The notes under the pieces: model-generated
The model's input: the letters and a program-made list of their open reading frames with translations, nothing else
What the model was told of the DNA's origin: nothing
The model's database searches: none
Program-made: the position numbers and the translations under genes
In this document: positions 7,504-15,214 of the stretch, piece by piece
Position numbering within the stretch: position 1 is the stretch's first letter
Layout: the number at the start of each line of letters is the position of its first letter
Virus record (IMG/VR): IMGVR_UViG_3300045999_004281
Span: 1-64,000 of that record
Source: a virus
Direction: 5' to 3' (one strand)
Length of the DNA stretch: 64,000 nt

Positions 7504-8654
7504 TGTTTGGCTTCTACGCGTTCTCCACCACCGCCATCTCTGCGCTGGCGGGGAACGTGTTCACGGCTGCGGTTATCGAGAGCGCGACTGGGGCTGACCA
7601 GATTGCAGCGAAAGCAACGTTTCCCACGGCGGTTGCCGAGTCAGCCACAGGGTCAGACACCGCCGCTGCGCGTATCACTTTCGGTTCGTCTGTTTCTGAG
7701 ACGGCCACAGGGTCTGACGCGGTTGCATCTGCTGCCACTTTTGGCGGGGTGATTAACGAGTCTGCGACCGGCACTGATACCGCGTCTGCCGTAGCAACGT
7801 TCTTGGGGCTGGTCAATGAGACGGCCACGGGGTCAGATGCCACCGCGTCCACGCCCACCTACGCCACCAATATCTCCGAGACTGCCACCGGGGCTGACTC
7901 TGTGGTTGCAGGTGCTGCGCTCACCTCTTCCATATCTGAAACCGCGCAAGGTGTTGATTTCACGTTCACTCAGCATGCGCTGTTTGGCGTCGTGGACGAA
8001 GGTGCGTCAGGTGTTGATACTGTGGCGGCTAACGCTACATTCCCGACGAGCGTTGCCGAAAGTGCGACTGGGTCTGACGCGATTAGCAGTGTCCCGACGT
8101 ACTCCACTCAGATAAGTGAGAGCGCGACTGGGGTTGACGCGGTGTCTTCGTCGCCGGTGTATTCGTCTCAGGTTGCCGAGACGGCGTCTGGTGTTGATGC
8201 CACTGCGTCCAGCTTCACGTTCTTCGGAAACATCCAAGAGACGGCCACCGCGCAAGACACCGTGGCCGCGCAATCGGCGGTGAACGCAGCAGTTGTTGAG
8301 CAGGCTACTGGGGCGGGCGTTACAGCCGCAAAAGCTACGTTCCCCGTTTCCGTGTCTGAGGCGGCTACCGCGCAAGATATTGTGGCAGCGGCTGCTGTTT
8401 TTAGGGCGATCATTCTCGAGAACTCCAACATCTCGGACACGCTGTTGGCGCGACTGCTTTGGGAGTTGATCGTCGACGCGCAGACTGCAGACTGGGTGAA
8501 CGTGAATGACGCGAACACTCCGGGCTGGCAAAATATTGATGCGGCTGCGCCGAGTAGCTGGACCGTTGTTCAGGCCACTGCAAACCCCGGCTGGGGTAAC
8601 GTAGACGACTCGGAAGACCCGGGCTGGCAAAACGTCAACACCAAGCAGCCGTAA
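7503..8654 (+). CDS. tail fibre-like protein with tandem 20-residue repeats (383 aa)
   Basis: Start chosen at the ATG overlapping the previous TGA; the longer frame runs into the upstream gene. After about 24 residues come some 15 tandem repeats of 20 residues with consensus (S/A/N)E(S/T)ATGxDxxxAxxTFxxxV, followed by a Trp-rich tail with repeats of the type PGWQNV/GWGNVDD. The repeats look like a beta-solenoid or fibrous shaft and the tail like a tip. No catalytic motif. Repeat number could vary between relatives. Confidence 0.75.
   Translation: MFGFYAFSTTAISALAGNVFTAAVIESATGADQIAAKATFPTAVAESATGSDTAAARITFGSSVSETATGSDAVASAATFGGVINESATGTDTASAVATFLGLVNETATGSDATASTPTYATNISETATGADSVVAGAALTSSISETAQGVDFTFTQHALFGVVDEGASGVDTVAANATFPTSVAESATGSDAISSVPTYSTQISESATGVDAVSSSPVYSSQVAETASGVDATASSFTFFGNIQETATAQDTVAAQSAVNAAVVEQATGAGVTAAKATFPVSVSEAATAQDIVAAAAVFRAIILENSNISDTLLARLLWELIVDAQTADWVNVNDANTPGWQNIDAAAPSSWTVVQATANPGWGNVDDSEDPGWQNVNTKQP
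7575..8474 (+). repeat. about 15 tandem 60-base coding repeats
   Basis: Each unit encodes 20 residues around E(S/T)ATGxD. Phase is kept across the array; the last two or three units are degenerate (for example EQATGAGVTAAKATF and ENSNISDTLLARLL). DNA divergence between units is high enough to exclude very recent duplication of the whole array. Confidence 0.8.
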
Positions 8655-8663
8655 GGAAAGAAC

Positions 8664-9209
8664 ATGCCACTTGTCTTTAACGGCTCTGGAACTATTGGAG
8701 GGCTCTCCGTCGGAGGGCTACCTGACGCTACGGTCACTGCGGCTGATTTGGCGTCGGGCGCAGCACGCACCAATTTTGGCGCGGGCGCGCTGTTGCAGGT
8801 TGTGCAAACTGCCACTACGTCTACAGCCTCCACTACGAGTGGCTCTTACGTTGATTTGACGGGCCTGTCTGTCTCCATAACACCGTCCAGTACCAGCAAC
8901 AAAATTTTGGTTGCGTACGCCATAAACTGTTCTAACGATACCGACACAGGTATTTTTGTCGAAATTCAACGGGGGTCTACCAGCATCGCAACAAACTGGG
9001 CTTACTACGGCCAACCGGCTAACTTTACGTTTTCGGGTTACCCAATCACTTGTGTGTATCTTGATTCCCCGTCAACGACTTCTTCCACGACGTACAAGCT
9101 ACGTTGGCGCGCTGACGTAGGAGGTCAGGCCGTATATCTCAACCGCAGCGAAAACGGAGCGCAGACTGGCTTTATGTCTAGCATCACTGTCATGGAGATC
9201 GCAGGGTGA
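8664..9209 (+). CDS. tail fibre-like protein (181 aa)
   Basis: RBS AAGGAAAG precedes the ATG. The N-terminus PLVFNGSGTIGGLSVGGLPD is a short repeat-rich shaft start seen in many phage fibres; the C-terminal part ending SSITVMEIAG resembles beta-sandwich tip domains of phage tail proteins. Codon use is slightly more AT-rich than the head genes. Probably a receptor-contact component. Confidence 0.7.
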   Translation: MPLVFNGSGTIGGLSVGGLPDATVTAADLASGAARTNFGAGALLQVVQTATTSTASTTSGSYVDLTGLSVSITPSSTSNKILVAYAINCSNDTDTGIFVEIQRGSTSIATNWAYYGQPANFTFSGYPITCVYLDSPSTTSSTTYKLRWRADVGGQAVYLNRSENGAQTGFMSSITVMEIAG

Positions 9210-9499
9210 CAACTAAATCTGCAGCCCTTGTCTCTCTTCGCCCCGGTGCTCAGTGGTCGCTGGTGGGTGACAGCCTCGCATGGCTCGACACCGAACAGAC
9301 TCGTCCGACTGACGCTGAGATTGACGCGGAAGTTGCTCGTCTTAAGGCTGAATACGCAGCCAAGGAGTACCAACGCCAGCGCGCAGCCGAGTACCCATCT
9401 ATCGTTGATCAGTTTGATCTGCTGTACCACGGCGGCTACGATGCTTGGCGCGAAGCGATTCAGGCTGTGAAGGATAAGTATCCGAAGGAGCAGCCGTGA
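9206..9499 (+). CDS. tail-fibre-assembly-like small protein (97 aa)
   Basis: GTG start overlaps the upstream stop (GTGA). The C-terminal part AAEYPSIVDQFDLLYHGG with AIQAVKDKYPK matches the small XkdW-like/DUF4376-like proteins that accompany phage fibres and are thought to help folding. It lies between two fibre-like genes and overlaps both ends by 4 bases. Confidence 0.65.
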   Translation: MTTKSAALVSLRPGAQWSLVGDSLAWLDTEQTRPTDAEIDAEVARLKAEYAAKEYQRQRAAEYPSIVDQFDLLYHGGYDAWREAIQAVKDKYPKEQP

Positions 9500-10080
9500 G
9501 TTCCGTAAAAGTACAGGGCAACGTAAGCGGCACCGGCATCTTCACGGTCGCCGCACCCAACAGCAACAGCGACCGGACACTGACGCTCCCAAATGCCTCC
9601 GGTACGTTGGACGCCATTCCATCCGGAACGGCGATGATGTTCGTGCAGACCTCCGCGCCGACAGGTTGGACTAAGAGCACTACGCACAACGACAAGGCGC
9701 TTCGAGTTGTATCTGGGAGCGCAAGTTCCGGCGGCTCTGTTGCATTCACAACCGCGTTTACATCGCAGGGTGTCAGCGGTACTGTTGGAGCAACCACGCT
9801 TTCCACCAGCCAAATTCCCGGCCACACGCACATCGTCACGACGCTCGGTTTTGCGGGAGACCTCGGGTTTCAACCCGCCCAAGGCGGAGGCGACGGTAGC
9901 TGGTACGGTTTTTCAGATACCCCCGAGGGTACGCATAACGAGGGTGGCCCCGGCGGTGCAACATCTGCGGCGTACGCTCGGTCTACTGGTGGTGGCGGCT
10001 CTCACAACCATTCGTTCTCTGGAACGGCGATTAATTTGGCCGTGCAATACGTCGATGTAATTATTGCAACAAAAGACTGA
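9496..10080 (+). CDS. tail fibre protein with HxH collar/tip motif (194 aa)
   Basis: GTG start overlaps the previous stop. The N-terminus KVQGNVSGTGIFTVAAP and TLTLPNASGTL are common in phage fibres. SQIPGHTHIV and GGSHNHSFSGTAINLAVQ form the phage tail-collar type C-terminus, in which His-x-His motifs bind metal along a trimer axis, as in T4 gp37. It should be a trimeric receptor-contact fibre. Confidence 0.8.
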   Translation: MSSVKVQGNVSGTGIFTVAAPNSNSDRTLTLPNASGTLDAIPSGTAMMFVQTSAPTGWTKSTTHNDKALRVVSGSASSGGSVAFTTAFTSQGVSGTVGATTLSTSQIPGHTHIVTTLGFAGDLGFQPAQGGGDGSWYGFSDTPEGTHNEGGPGGATSAAYARSTGGGGSHNHSFSGTAINLAVQYVDVIIATKD

Positions 10081-10640
10081 TGTTTAACCTCGAGCATTTC
10101 ATCCGCGTAGAACACAACGTCTTGCCCGACGCTGTGTGCCGCGCTCTGCTTGAGGAGTACGCGGGTTCTTCTGAGTGGGTCCCGGCAAAGACAATAGCGG
10201 GGGTAAACCCCAACATCCGTAATTGCGACACCATCAAGATGTCAACGGTTGAATCGCTGGCGGTTAACCGCCCGACGCGTGTAGAGCTGGACAATAAAAT
10301 ACTGGGGTCGTTGTATCTGGCAGCAAAAAGTTACTTCGAACAGTTCCCCCGCGCTACCTGTAAACAAGACTCTGGGTACGAGCTACTACGATATCGTGAA
10401 GGTGGGTTTTTTAAGGAGCACGTGGACTACAACGCTGCGGTTACCCAGCGACAGGTCTCGTTCAGTTTTGCGTTGAATGACGACTACGAGGGAGGAGAAT
10501 TCAAATTTGCGGGTAGCGATAGACTGTATCGGATACCCAAAGGCGCGTGTCTTGCCTTCCCCTCGAACTTCGTGTTCCCGCACCAGATTCTCCCCGTAAC
10601 ATCTGGTACCCGCTACTCTGTCGTTACTTGGATGTACTAA
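10080..10640 (+). CDS. 2OG-Fe(II) oxygenase (prolyl hydroxylase-like)
   Basis: 186 residues. Iron ligands are visible as H114 and D116 in KEHVDYN and H168 in FPHQILPVT; R178 (GTRYSVV) is in place to bind 2-oxoglutarate. This is the prolyl-4-hydroxylase-like fold found in many phages, usually without known substrate. It overlaps the fibre gene upstream by one base and is followed by conserved small genes, so it may modify a fibre protein or a host component. All catalytic residues are present. Confidence 0.85.
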   Translation: MFNLEHFIRVEHNVLPDAVCRALLEEYAGSSEWVPAKTIAGVNPNIRNCDTIKMSTVESLAVNRPTRVELDNKILGSLYLAAKSYFEQFPRATCKQDSGYELLRYREGGFFKEHVDYNAAVTQRQVSFSFALNDDYEGGEFKFAGSDRLYRIPKGACLAFPSNFVFPHQILPVTSGTRYSVVTWMY

Positions 10641-10930
10641 TGCAGATCGAACCCAAAGCCAACTGCCCGCTGAACAAGTTTGAACCTTGTAAGCAGCTTG
10701 AGTGCGCTTGGTTCACGAAGATCGTCGGACACAACCCGAACACCGGCGCACAAGTCGATGAGTGGGGCTGCGCGGTCGTGTGGCTACCCATCCTCCTCAT
10801 CGAGAACAGCCAGCAGCAGCGTCAAACGGGGGCGGCGGTTGAGTCATTTCGTAATGCTATGGTGGCGGACAATGCTCGCCTGCTGTCTGGCGCACACGCG
10901 CACAAAGCGCTTGCTGGGGGAGAACAATGA
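10640..10930 (+). CDS. conserved Cys-rich phage protein (96 aa)
   Basis: Start chosen at the ATG overlapping the upstream stop (TAATG). ANCPLNKFEPCKQLECAWF, VDEWGCAVVWLP and IENSQQQRQTGAAVESF form a strongly conserved pattern known to me from uncharacterised proteins of aquatic phages. Four Cys could bind metal or an iron-sulfur cluster. It follows the 2OG-Fe(II) oxygenase directly. Confidence 0.7.
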   Translation: MQIEPKANCPLNKFEPCKQLECAWFTKIVGHNPNTGAQVDEWGCAVVWLPILLIENSQQQRQTGAAVESFRNAMVADNARLLSGAHAHKALAGGEQ

Positions 10931-11382
10931 AACTATCGATTATTGTTCCAGACGCTGCTGTTTATAAGGACGGCGTTGGCACGTTTCCCCTCACTTGGCA
11001 AGGAACACCCGATGATGTTCACGCGTTGCAGTGGTATGACGTAGTCGGAAACATCGAGTACGTTGGCGAGCGCCTGAACGAGGAGATTACTGAGCTGCCG
11101 GTGTGGGCGCAGAACGCGCTTGCCGCTTGGGAAGAAGCCAACGCCCCCAAGCCTCCCCCTGTGCCTACTGCAGCGGCAAACGGGGCCAAGGCTGCTTCTT
11201 TGCTCAGGGCAACCGATTGGGTTAACGAGCCTGATGTGTACGATCCTCTTGTGAACCCGCACTTAATGAACCGCGAAGAGTTTTTGGTTTATAGGAGCCA
11301 GATTCGGGACATTGCGATTGACCCCCCTGCGGGTGATCTTGTTTGGCCCCCGATGCCCACGCCTGTTTGGAGCGCCGCATGA
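10927..11382 (+). CDS. tail-fibre-assembly-like protein (151 aa)
   Basis: Overlaps the preceding gene (ATGA). The C-terminal module LLRATDWVNEPDV, YRSQIRDIAIDPP and VWPPMPTP is shared in pattern with the gene at 13806-14189 and with XkdW-type fibre chaperones. The N-terminal half is a distinct beta-rich domain (TFPLTWQGTPDDVHALQW). It precedes a large fibre-like gene, the usual partner arrangement. Confidence 0.65.
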   Translation: MKLSIIVPDAAVYKDGVGTFPLTWQGTPDDVHALQWYDVVGNIEYVGERLNEEITELPVWAQNALAAWEEANAPKPPPVPTAAANGAKAASLLRATDWVNEPDVYDPLVNPHLMNREEFLVYRSQIRDIAIDPPAGDLVWPPMPTPVWSAA

Positions 11383-12524
11383 GCCTCGTAAAAGTAAACA
11401 GCATTCAGGACGCGTCTGGCGGTAGTAACGCTATTTTGTACGGGGCCGCTTCACCTGTCGGGTCGATGGGGTTCAGAAATCGGCTGATCAACGGCGGAAT
11501 GGTTTTTGACCAGCGAAAGGTCGGGGCCAGTATTGCTTTCCCCGCAGGTGATGGAAATTATTGTCTGGACCGGTGGCGTTTACAGCGGCAAGGGGCCGCT
11601 ACGGGCACGATTCAACGTGTCACCACAGCGCCTACGGGGTTCACTCACTCTCTAAAAGTGACGGTGTCTAGCGGTGCTTCGCCTAGCGCGACTGATTTTT
11701 TCACCGTCGGGCAAATCATTGAAGGGCTTAACTGCGCGGACTTGGCGTGGGGCACTGCGTCTGCGGTAGCCGTCACGATCGGCTTTTGGATCAATTCCAG
11801 TATCACGGGTACGTATGCCGCCAGTGTCTACAACTGGGGTGGTGGTAGCGACGCGTACCCGGCGACATTCACGGTTAATGCCGCCAACACGTGGGAGTTC
11901 AAGACCGTCAACATCCCGGGAGCCACTGCGGGCACGTGGGCGGTTAACAACACCGGCAGTATCTACTTTCGGATTGATCTTGGTTCTGGCTCCAATTTCA
12001 ACGGTACGGCGAATGCGTGGAATTCGTCTGGTGGGTTCCGCACCAGTAGTTCAGCCAACTTGATGGCTAACACTGGGGCGACTTTATATTTGACCGGGGT
12101 ACAGTTTGAAGCGGGTACTTTTACTACTGCCCCCGCTTTCGAACGACGAGACATTGGACGTGAGTTGATTTTGTGCCAGCGCTACTTTGAAAAGACCTAC
12201 AGCCAAGCGTTTGCTCCCGGCGATACTTCAGGCTACGCGGGCGGCGCGTACCAAGGCGCGTTGTTCACCCTAAAGGGGAACACGGCTGGGGTGAATGAAG
12301 CAGGGGTTACTTGGCAGTACAAAGTGGTTAAACGCGCGGTACCAATCATAACTTTTTACGCCCCTAATAATGGGGCAGCCGGAAATTTTACAGCGGGTTC
12401 AACTGCCAATGCTGCGGGTATCAACGGCCCTATCATCGGTGACAGCAACTCGCTGGCGTATGGAACGGCAGCGGCTGGCGGTAATGACTGCTATTTCCAC
12501 ATGACCGCAGAGTCGGAGCTTTGA
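11379..12524 (+). CDS. tail fibre-like protein (381 aa)
   Basis: Start chosen at the ATG overlapping the previous stop (ATGA), giving [15 protein letters not shown]. The segment [21 protein letters not shown] is a very common phage fibre motif preceding a jelly-roll, carbohydrate-binding-like region with many Gly/Ser/Thr. It probably contacts host surface polysaccharide. Confidence 0.7.
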   Translation: MSLVKVNSIQDASGGSNAILYGAASPVGSMGFRNRLINGGMVFDQRKVGASIAFPAGDGNYCLDRWRLQRQGAATGTIQRVTTAPTGFTHSLKVTVSSGASPSATDFFTVGQIIEGLNCADLAWGTASAVAVTIGFWINSSITGTYAASVYNWGGGSDAYPATFTVNAANTWEFKTVNIPGATAGTWAVNNTGSIYFRIDLGSGSNFNGTANAWNSSGGFRTSSSANLMANTGATLYLTGVQFEAGTFTTAPAFERRDIGRELILCQRYFEKTYSQAFAPGDTSGYAGGAYQGALFTLKGNTAGVNEAGVTWQYKVVKRAVPIITFYAPNNGAAGNFTAGSTANAAGINGPIIGDSNSLAYGTAAAGGNDCYFHMTAESEL

Positions 12525-12526
12525 GC

Positions 12527-12706
12527 ATGTACAAACTTGTCCCTAATCGTTTTGGCGGGGAGCCGGTTATGGTTCAACGTCTTTCTGATACTGCGTATAT
12601 TCCGTTTGACCTCGCCAACACCGACTACCAGAAGTATCTAGCGTGGCTAGCCGAAGGCAACACGCCGCTGCCACCTGATGAACCAAACCAAGGAGCCTCG
12701 CAATGA
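12527..12706 (+). CDS. small fibre-region protein (59 aa)
   Basis: [24 protein letters not shown] and [13 protein letters not shown] match small proteins found between fibre genes of many aquatic phages. ATG chosen; an in-frame TTG two codons earlier overlaps the previous stop and could be used instead. The stop overlaps the next start (ATGA). Function unknown. Confidence 0.65.
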   Translation: MYKLVPNRFGGEPVMVQRLSDTAYIPFDLANTDYQKYLAWLAEGNTPLPPDEPNQGASQ

Positions 12707-13806
12707 GCACCTACTCGCCTAGCCTCCGCATCCAACTGATCGCCACGGGTGATCAGGCTGGTACGTGGGGCAACACCACCAACACGAACCTCGGTACGTT
12801 GATCGAGGCGGGCGTCGCGGGCTACGTGTCCGTGTCCGTCACCTCGGCCAACCAAGCGTTCACGGCGCTGGATGGCGCTGCTGACCAAGCGCGCAACATG
12901 ACGATCGCGCTGACGACCACTACGGGCGCGGCGTTCAACGTCTACGCGCCGCCGGTGGAAAAGACCTACGTCATCTACAACGCAAGTCTTTATGACGCCA
13001 CAATCTACAACTCTACAATCATCGGCAACACTACGGCCGCTGGGGTGGGGGTGACGATTCCAGCGGGTAAGGTGATGACGGTGTGGACCGAGGGCACCAA
13101 TTTCGCTGTCCAGAACAGCCATATCATCGGCACGGTGGTGGGCAACGTCACCGGCAACGTTACGGGGCAGCTCGACGGTTCTATTTCTTCTGCCACGACT
13201 GCGACCACGCAATCTCCGGGCACGAACACCACGCAGGTTGCTACTACGGCGTTTGTTGGCGCGGCTGTCACCGCCGCTACTGGCTCACTGGGCACGATGT
13301 CCACGCAGAACGCCAACAACGTGAACATCACGGGTGGCACCATCACCGGCTCTTACGGACTGACCGCTGCAAACGCTACGAACGCGACGACTGCGACCAA
13401 CCAGTCTGGGGGTACGGTTTCCGCCACCACCGGCAACTTCTCCAACGTCGTAAACATCAACACCGGGAGCGCCACGGGGGGCGCTGCGTTAGTTATCCAA
13501 AATGGTGGTGATTTACAAATCAACAGCGCCGGTAACGCTTCGTCATGTATTTTGTACAGCGATGCTGATAACCGACTTTACGTTGGTACCAGCGCGTCTG
13601 GCATTATTTACGCCAGTGGACTAATCGGGCAGTTCTCGGGTACCACTGGCAATATTGGCGCGACCTTCTTTGACGCTTCGCAGCCCAATTACGGTAACGT
13701 CGGTGATACCGTGTCTGGTAGCAACTTCGGCCAGCCCGGCTCGTGGCTAATTTTGAACAAGGACACGGTCAACGCATACTTGTACTTTTTGGTGAGGACC
13801 TCGTGA
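12703..13806 (+). CDS. tail fibre protein (367 aa)
   Basis: The N-terminus ([18 protein letters not shown], then [14 protein letters not shown]) is the attachment domain of a widespread class of phage fibres. A repeat-rich shaft ([14 protein letters not shown], many NATTA-type repeats) leads to a variable C-terminal tip. Likely a main receptor-binding protein. It overlaps both neighbours by a few bases. Confidence 0.75.
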   Translation: MSTYSPSLRIQLIATGDQAGTWGNTTNTNLGTLIEAGVAGYVSVSVTSANQAFTALDGAADQARNMTIALTTTTGAAFNVYAPPVEKTYVIYNASLYDATIYNSTIIGNTTAAGVGVTIPAGKVMTVWTEGTNFAVQNSHIIGTVVGNVTGNVTGQLDGSISSATTATTQSPGTNTTQVATTAFVGAAVTAATGSLGTMSTQNANNVNITGGTITGSYGLTAANATNATTATNQSGGTVSATTGNFSNVVNINTGSATGGAALVIQNGGDLQINSAGNASSCILYSDADNRLYVGTSASGIIYASGLIGQFSGTTGNIGATFFDASQPNYGNVGDTVSGSNFGQPGSWLILNKDTVNAYLYFLVRTS

Positions 13807-14189
13807 TGCACAACTTTGTAGAAATTAAGTCGCCCCAGTGGGCCAATGTCGAGCAGACGATGCTTGATCTTCAAGTGCGCGTCGAAGGTTCGGATGTGTT
13901 CGTTCCGTACTGCGCCATGATGTGCGAAGAAGCCGTGCCCAAGGCTCTATTCGAGCAGGCGGTGGCTGGCGGGTTTGGCGCGATTGCCCCGGTATCTAGT
14001 GCTCGATACGCAGATAAGGCCCGAGGCCAGCGTGATCTGCTGCTCAAGAATTCTGACTGGACGCAGCTTCCCGACGTGCCACAAGCAACCAAAGACGCGT
14101 GGGCGGTTTACCGCCAAGCGCTGCGAGATGTGCCTGCGCAGTCTGGCTTCCCTTTCAACATCGTCTGGCCGACGGCACCTCGTGCGTAA
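13806..14189 (+). CDS. tail-fibre-assembly-like protein (127 aa)
   Basis: ATG overlaps the fibre stop (TGATG); the longer upstream frame is an artefact. LLLKNSDWTQLPDV, YRQALRDVPAQSGFP and IVWPTAP form the C-terminal XkdW/tail-assembly-chaperone module. Position right after the longest fibre of this cluster supports a chaperone role for it. Confidence 0.7.
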   Translation: MHNFVEIKSPQWANVEQTMLDLQVRVEGSDVFVPYCAMMCEEAVPKALFEQAVAGGFGAIAPVSSARYADKARGQRDLLLKNSDWTQLPDVPQATKDAWAVYRQALRDVPAQSGFPFNIVWPTAPRA

Positions 14190-14198
14190 GGAGTCCCC

Positions 14199-14693
14199 AT
14201 GGAATGGCTCAAGCAAATCGCCCCGACTGTTGCAACTGCGTTGGGCGGCCCTCTTGCGGGCATGGCGGTCTCTGCCATTTCCAAAGCTATCGGCGTGGAC
14301 GAAAAAGAAGTCGGGGATCTGATCAACAACAATAAGCTGACAGCCGACCAAATCGCGCAAATCAAAGTCGCTGAGATTGAGCTGCAAAAACAGGCGCAAG
14401 AGCTCGGGCTGAACTTTGAGAAGCTGGCGGTGGACGACCGCAAAAGCGCCCGGGATATGCAGATGGCGACCCGTTCTTGGGTTCCGCCTCTGCTCGCGGC
14501 GTCGGTGACCGTGGGCTTCTTCGCCATCCTTGGCGGCATGATGTTTGGCAAGATGAGCGTGGCCGACAACACGGCGCTCACCATGATGCTCGGCTCCCTC
14601 GGCACCGCGTGGACCGGCATCATTGCCTACTACTTTGGTTCGTCTGCTGGGTCGCAAGCTAAAACTGAGATGCTGTCCAAGGGTGCCAAATGA
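14199..14693 (+). CDS. holin family protein (164 aa)
   Basis: ATG with AAGGAG upstream. An N-terminal hydrophobic segment (TALGGPLAGMAVSAI), a charged helical middle and two C-terminal hydrophobic segments (PPLLAASVTVGFFAILGGMM and LTMMLGSLGTAWTGIIAYYF) give the layout of the three-transmembrane holin family (PF11351-like). The muramidase gene follows with an ATGA overlap, the normal lysis pairing. It would form inner-membrane holes that release the enzyme. Confidence 0.8.
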   Translation: MEWLKQIAPTVATALGGPLAGMAVSAISKAIGVDEKEVGDLINNNKLTADQIAQIKVAEIELQKQAQELGLNFEKLAVDDRKSARDMQMATRSWVPPLLAASVTVGFFAILGGMMFGKMSVADNTALTMMLGSLGTAWTGIIAYYFGSSAGSQAKTEMLSKGAK

Positions 14694-15205
14694 AAGAGAA
14701 CTTCCTCGACGCTCTAGCTGCCGTACTTCACCATGAGGGCGGGTTCGTCAACCACCCGAAAGACCCCGGGGGGATGACCAATCTAGGGGTCACCAAACGG
14801 GTCTGGGAAGAGTGGGTTGGCCACGAGGTCGATGAGAAAACCATGCGAGGGTTAACCCCCGAACTGGTCGCCCCGATGTACAAGACCAAGTACTGGGACC
14901 GCATCCGGGGTGACGATCTGCCTGATGGTGTCGACTATGCCGTGTTCGACGCCGCCATCAACTCTGGCCCCGGGCGTGCGGCCAAGTGGTTGCAACAGGT
15001 AGTCGGAGCAGTGCCGGATGGGGCTATCGGCGCGGGCACCTTGGGCAAGGTAACAGCTATGCCTGCGAAAGAGATTGTGGAAAAATACCAGCAAACCCGT
15101 CTGGATTTTCTTGAGTCGCTTCCCACTTGGGACACCTTCGGCAAAGGCTGGGGTCGACGGGTCCAAGAAGTCCAAGTCGCCGCCCTTGAGATGGTGACCG
15201 CATAA
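14690..15205 (+). CDS. GH108 N-acetylmuramidase (endolysin)
   Basis: 171 residues, the usual length for glycoside hydrolase family 108. The catalytic Glu is E16 in HHEGGFVNHPKDPGG; further signatures are TNLGVTKRVW, YKTKYWD and VFDAAINSGP, plus the peptidoglycan-binding-like C-terminal part. It cleaves the glycan strand of peptidoglycan for lysis. No signal peptide, so export relies on the holin encoded just upstream. Confidence 0.9.
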   Translation: MKENFLDALAAVLHHEGGFVNHPKDPGGMTNLGVTKRVWEEWVGHEVDEKTMRGLTPELVAPMYKTKYWDRIRGDDLPDGVDYAVFDAAINSGPGRAAKWLQQVVGAVPDGAIGAGTLGKVTAMPAKEIVEKYQQTRLDFLESLPTWDTFGKGWGRRVQEVQVAALEMVTA

Positions 15206-15214
15206 GGAGGCACC

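Noticed and set aside
7503-14189. Diversity-generating retroelement acting on fibre genes
   Set aside because: No reverse transcriptase gene, and no template/variable repeat pair was seen.
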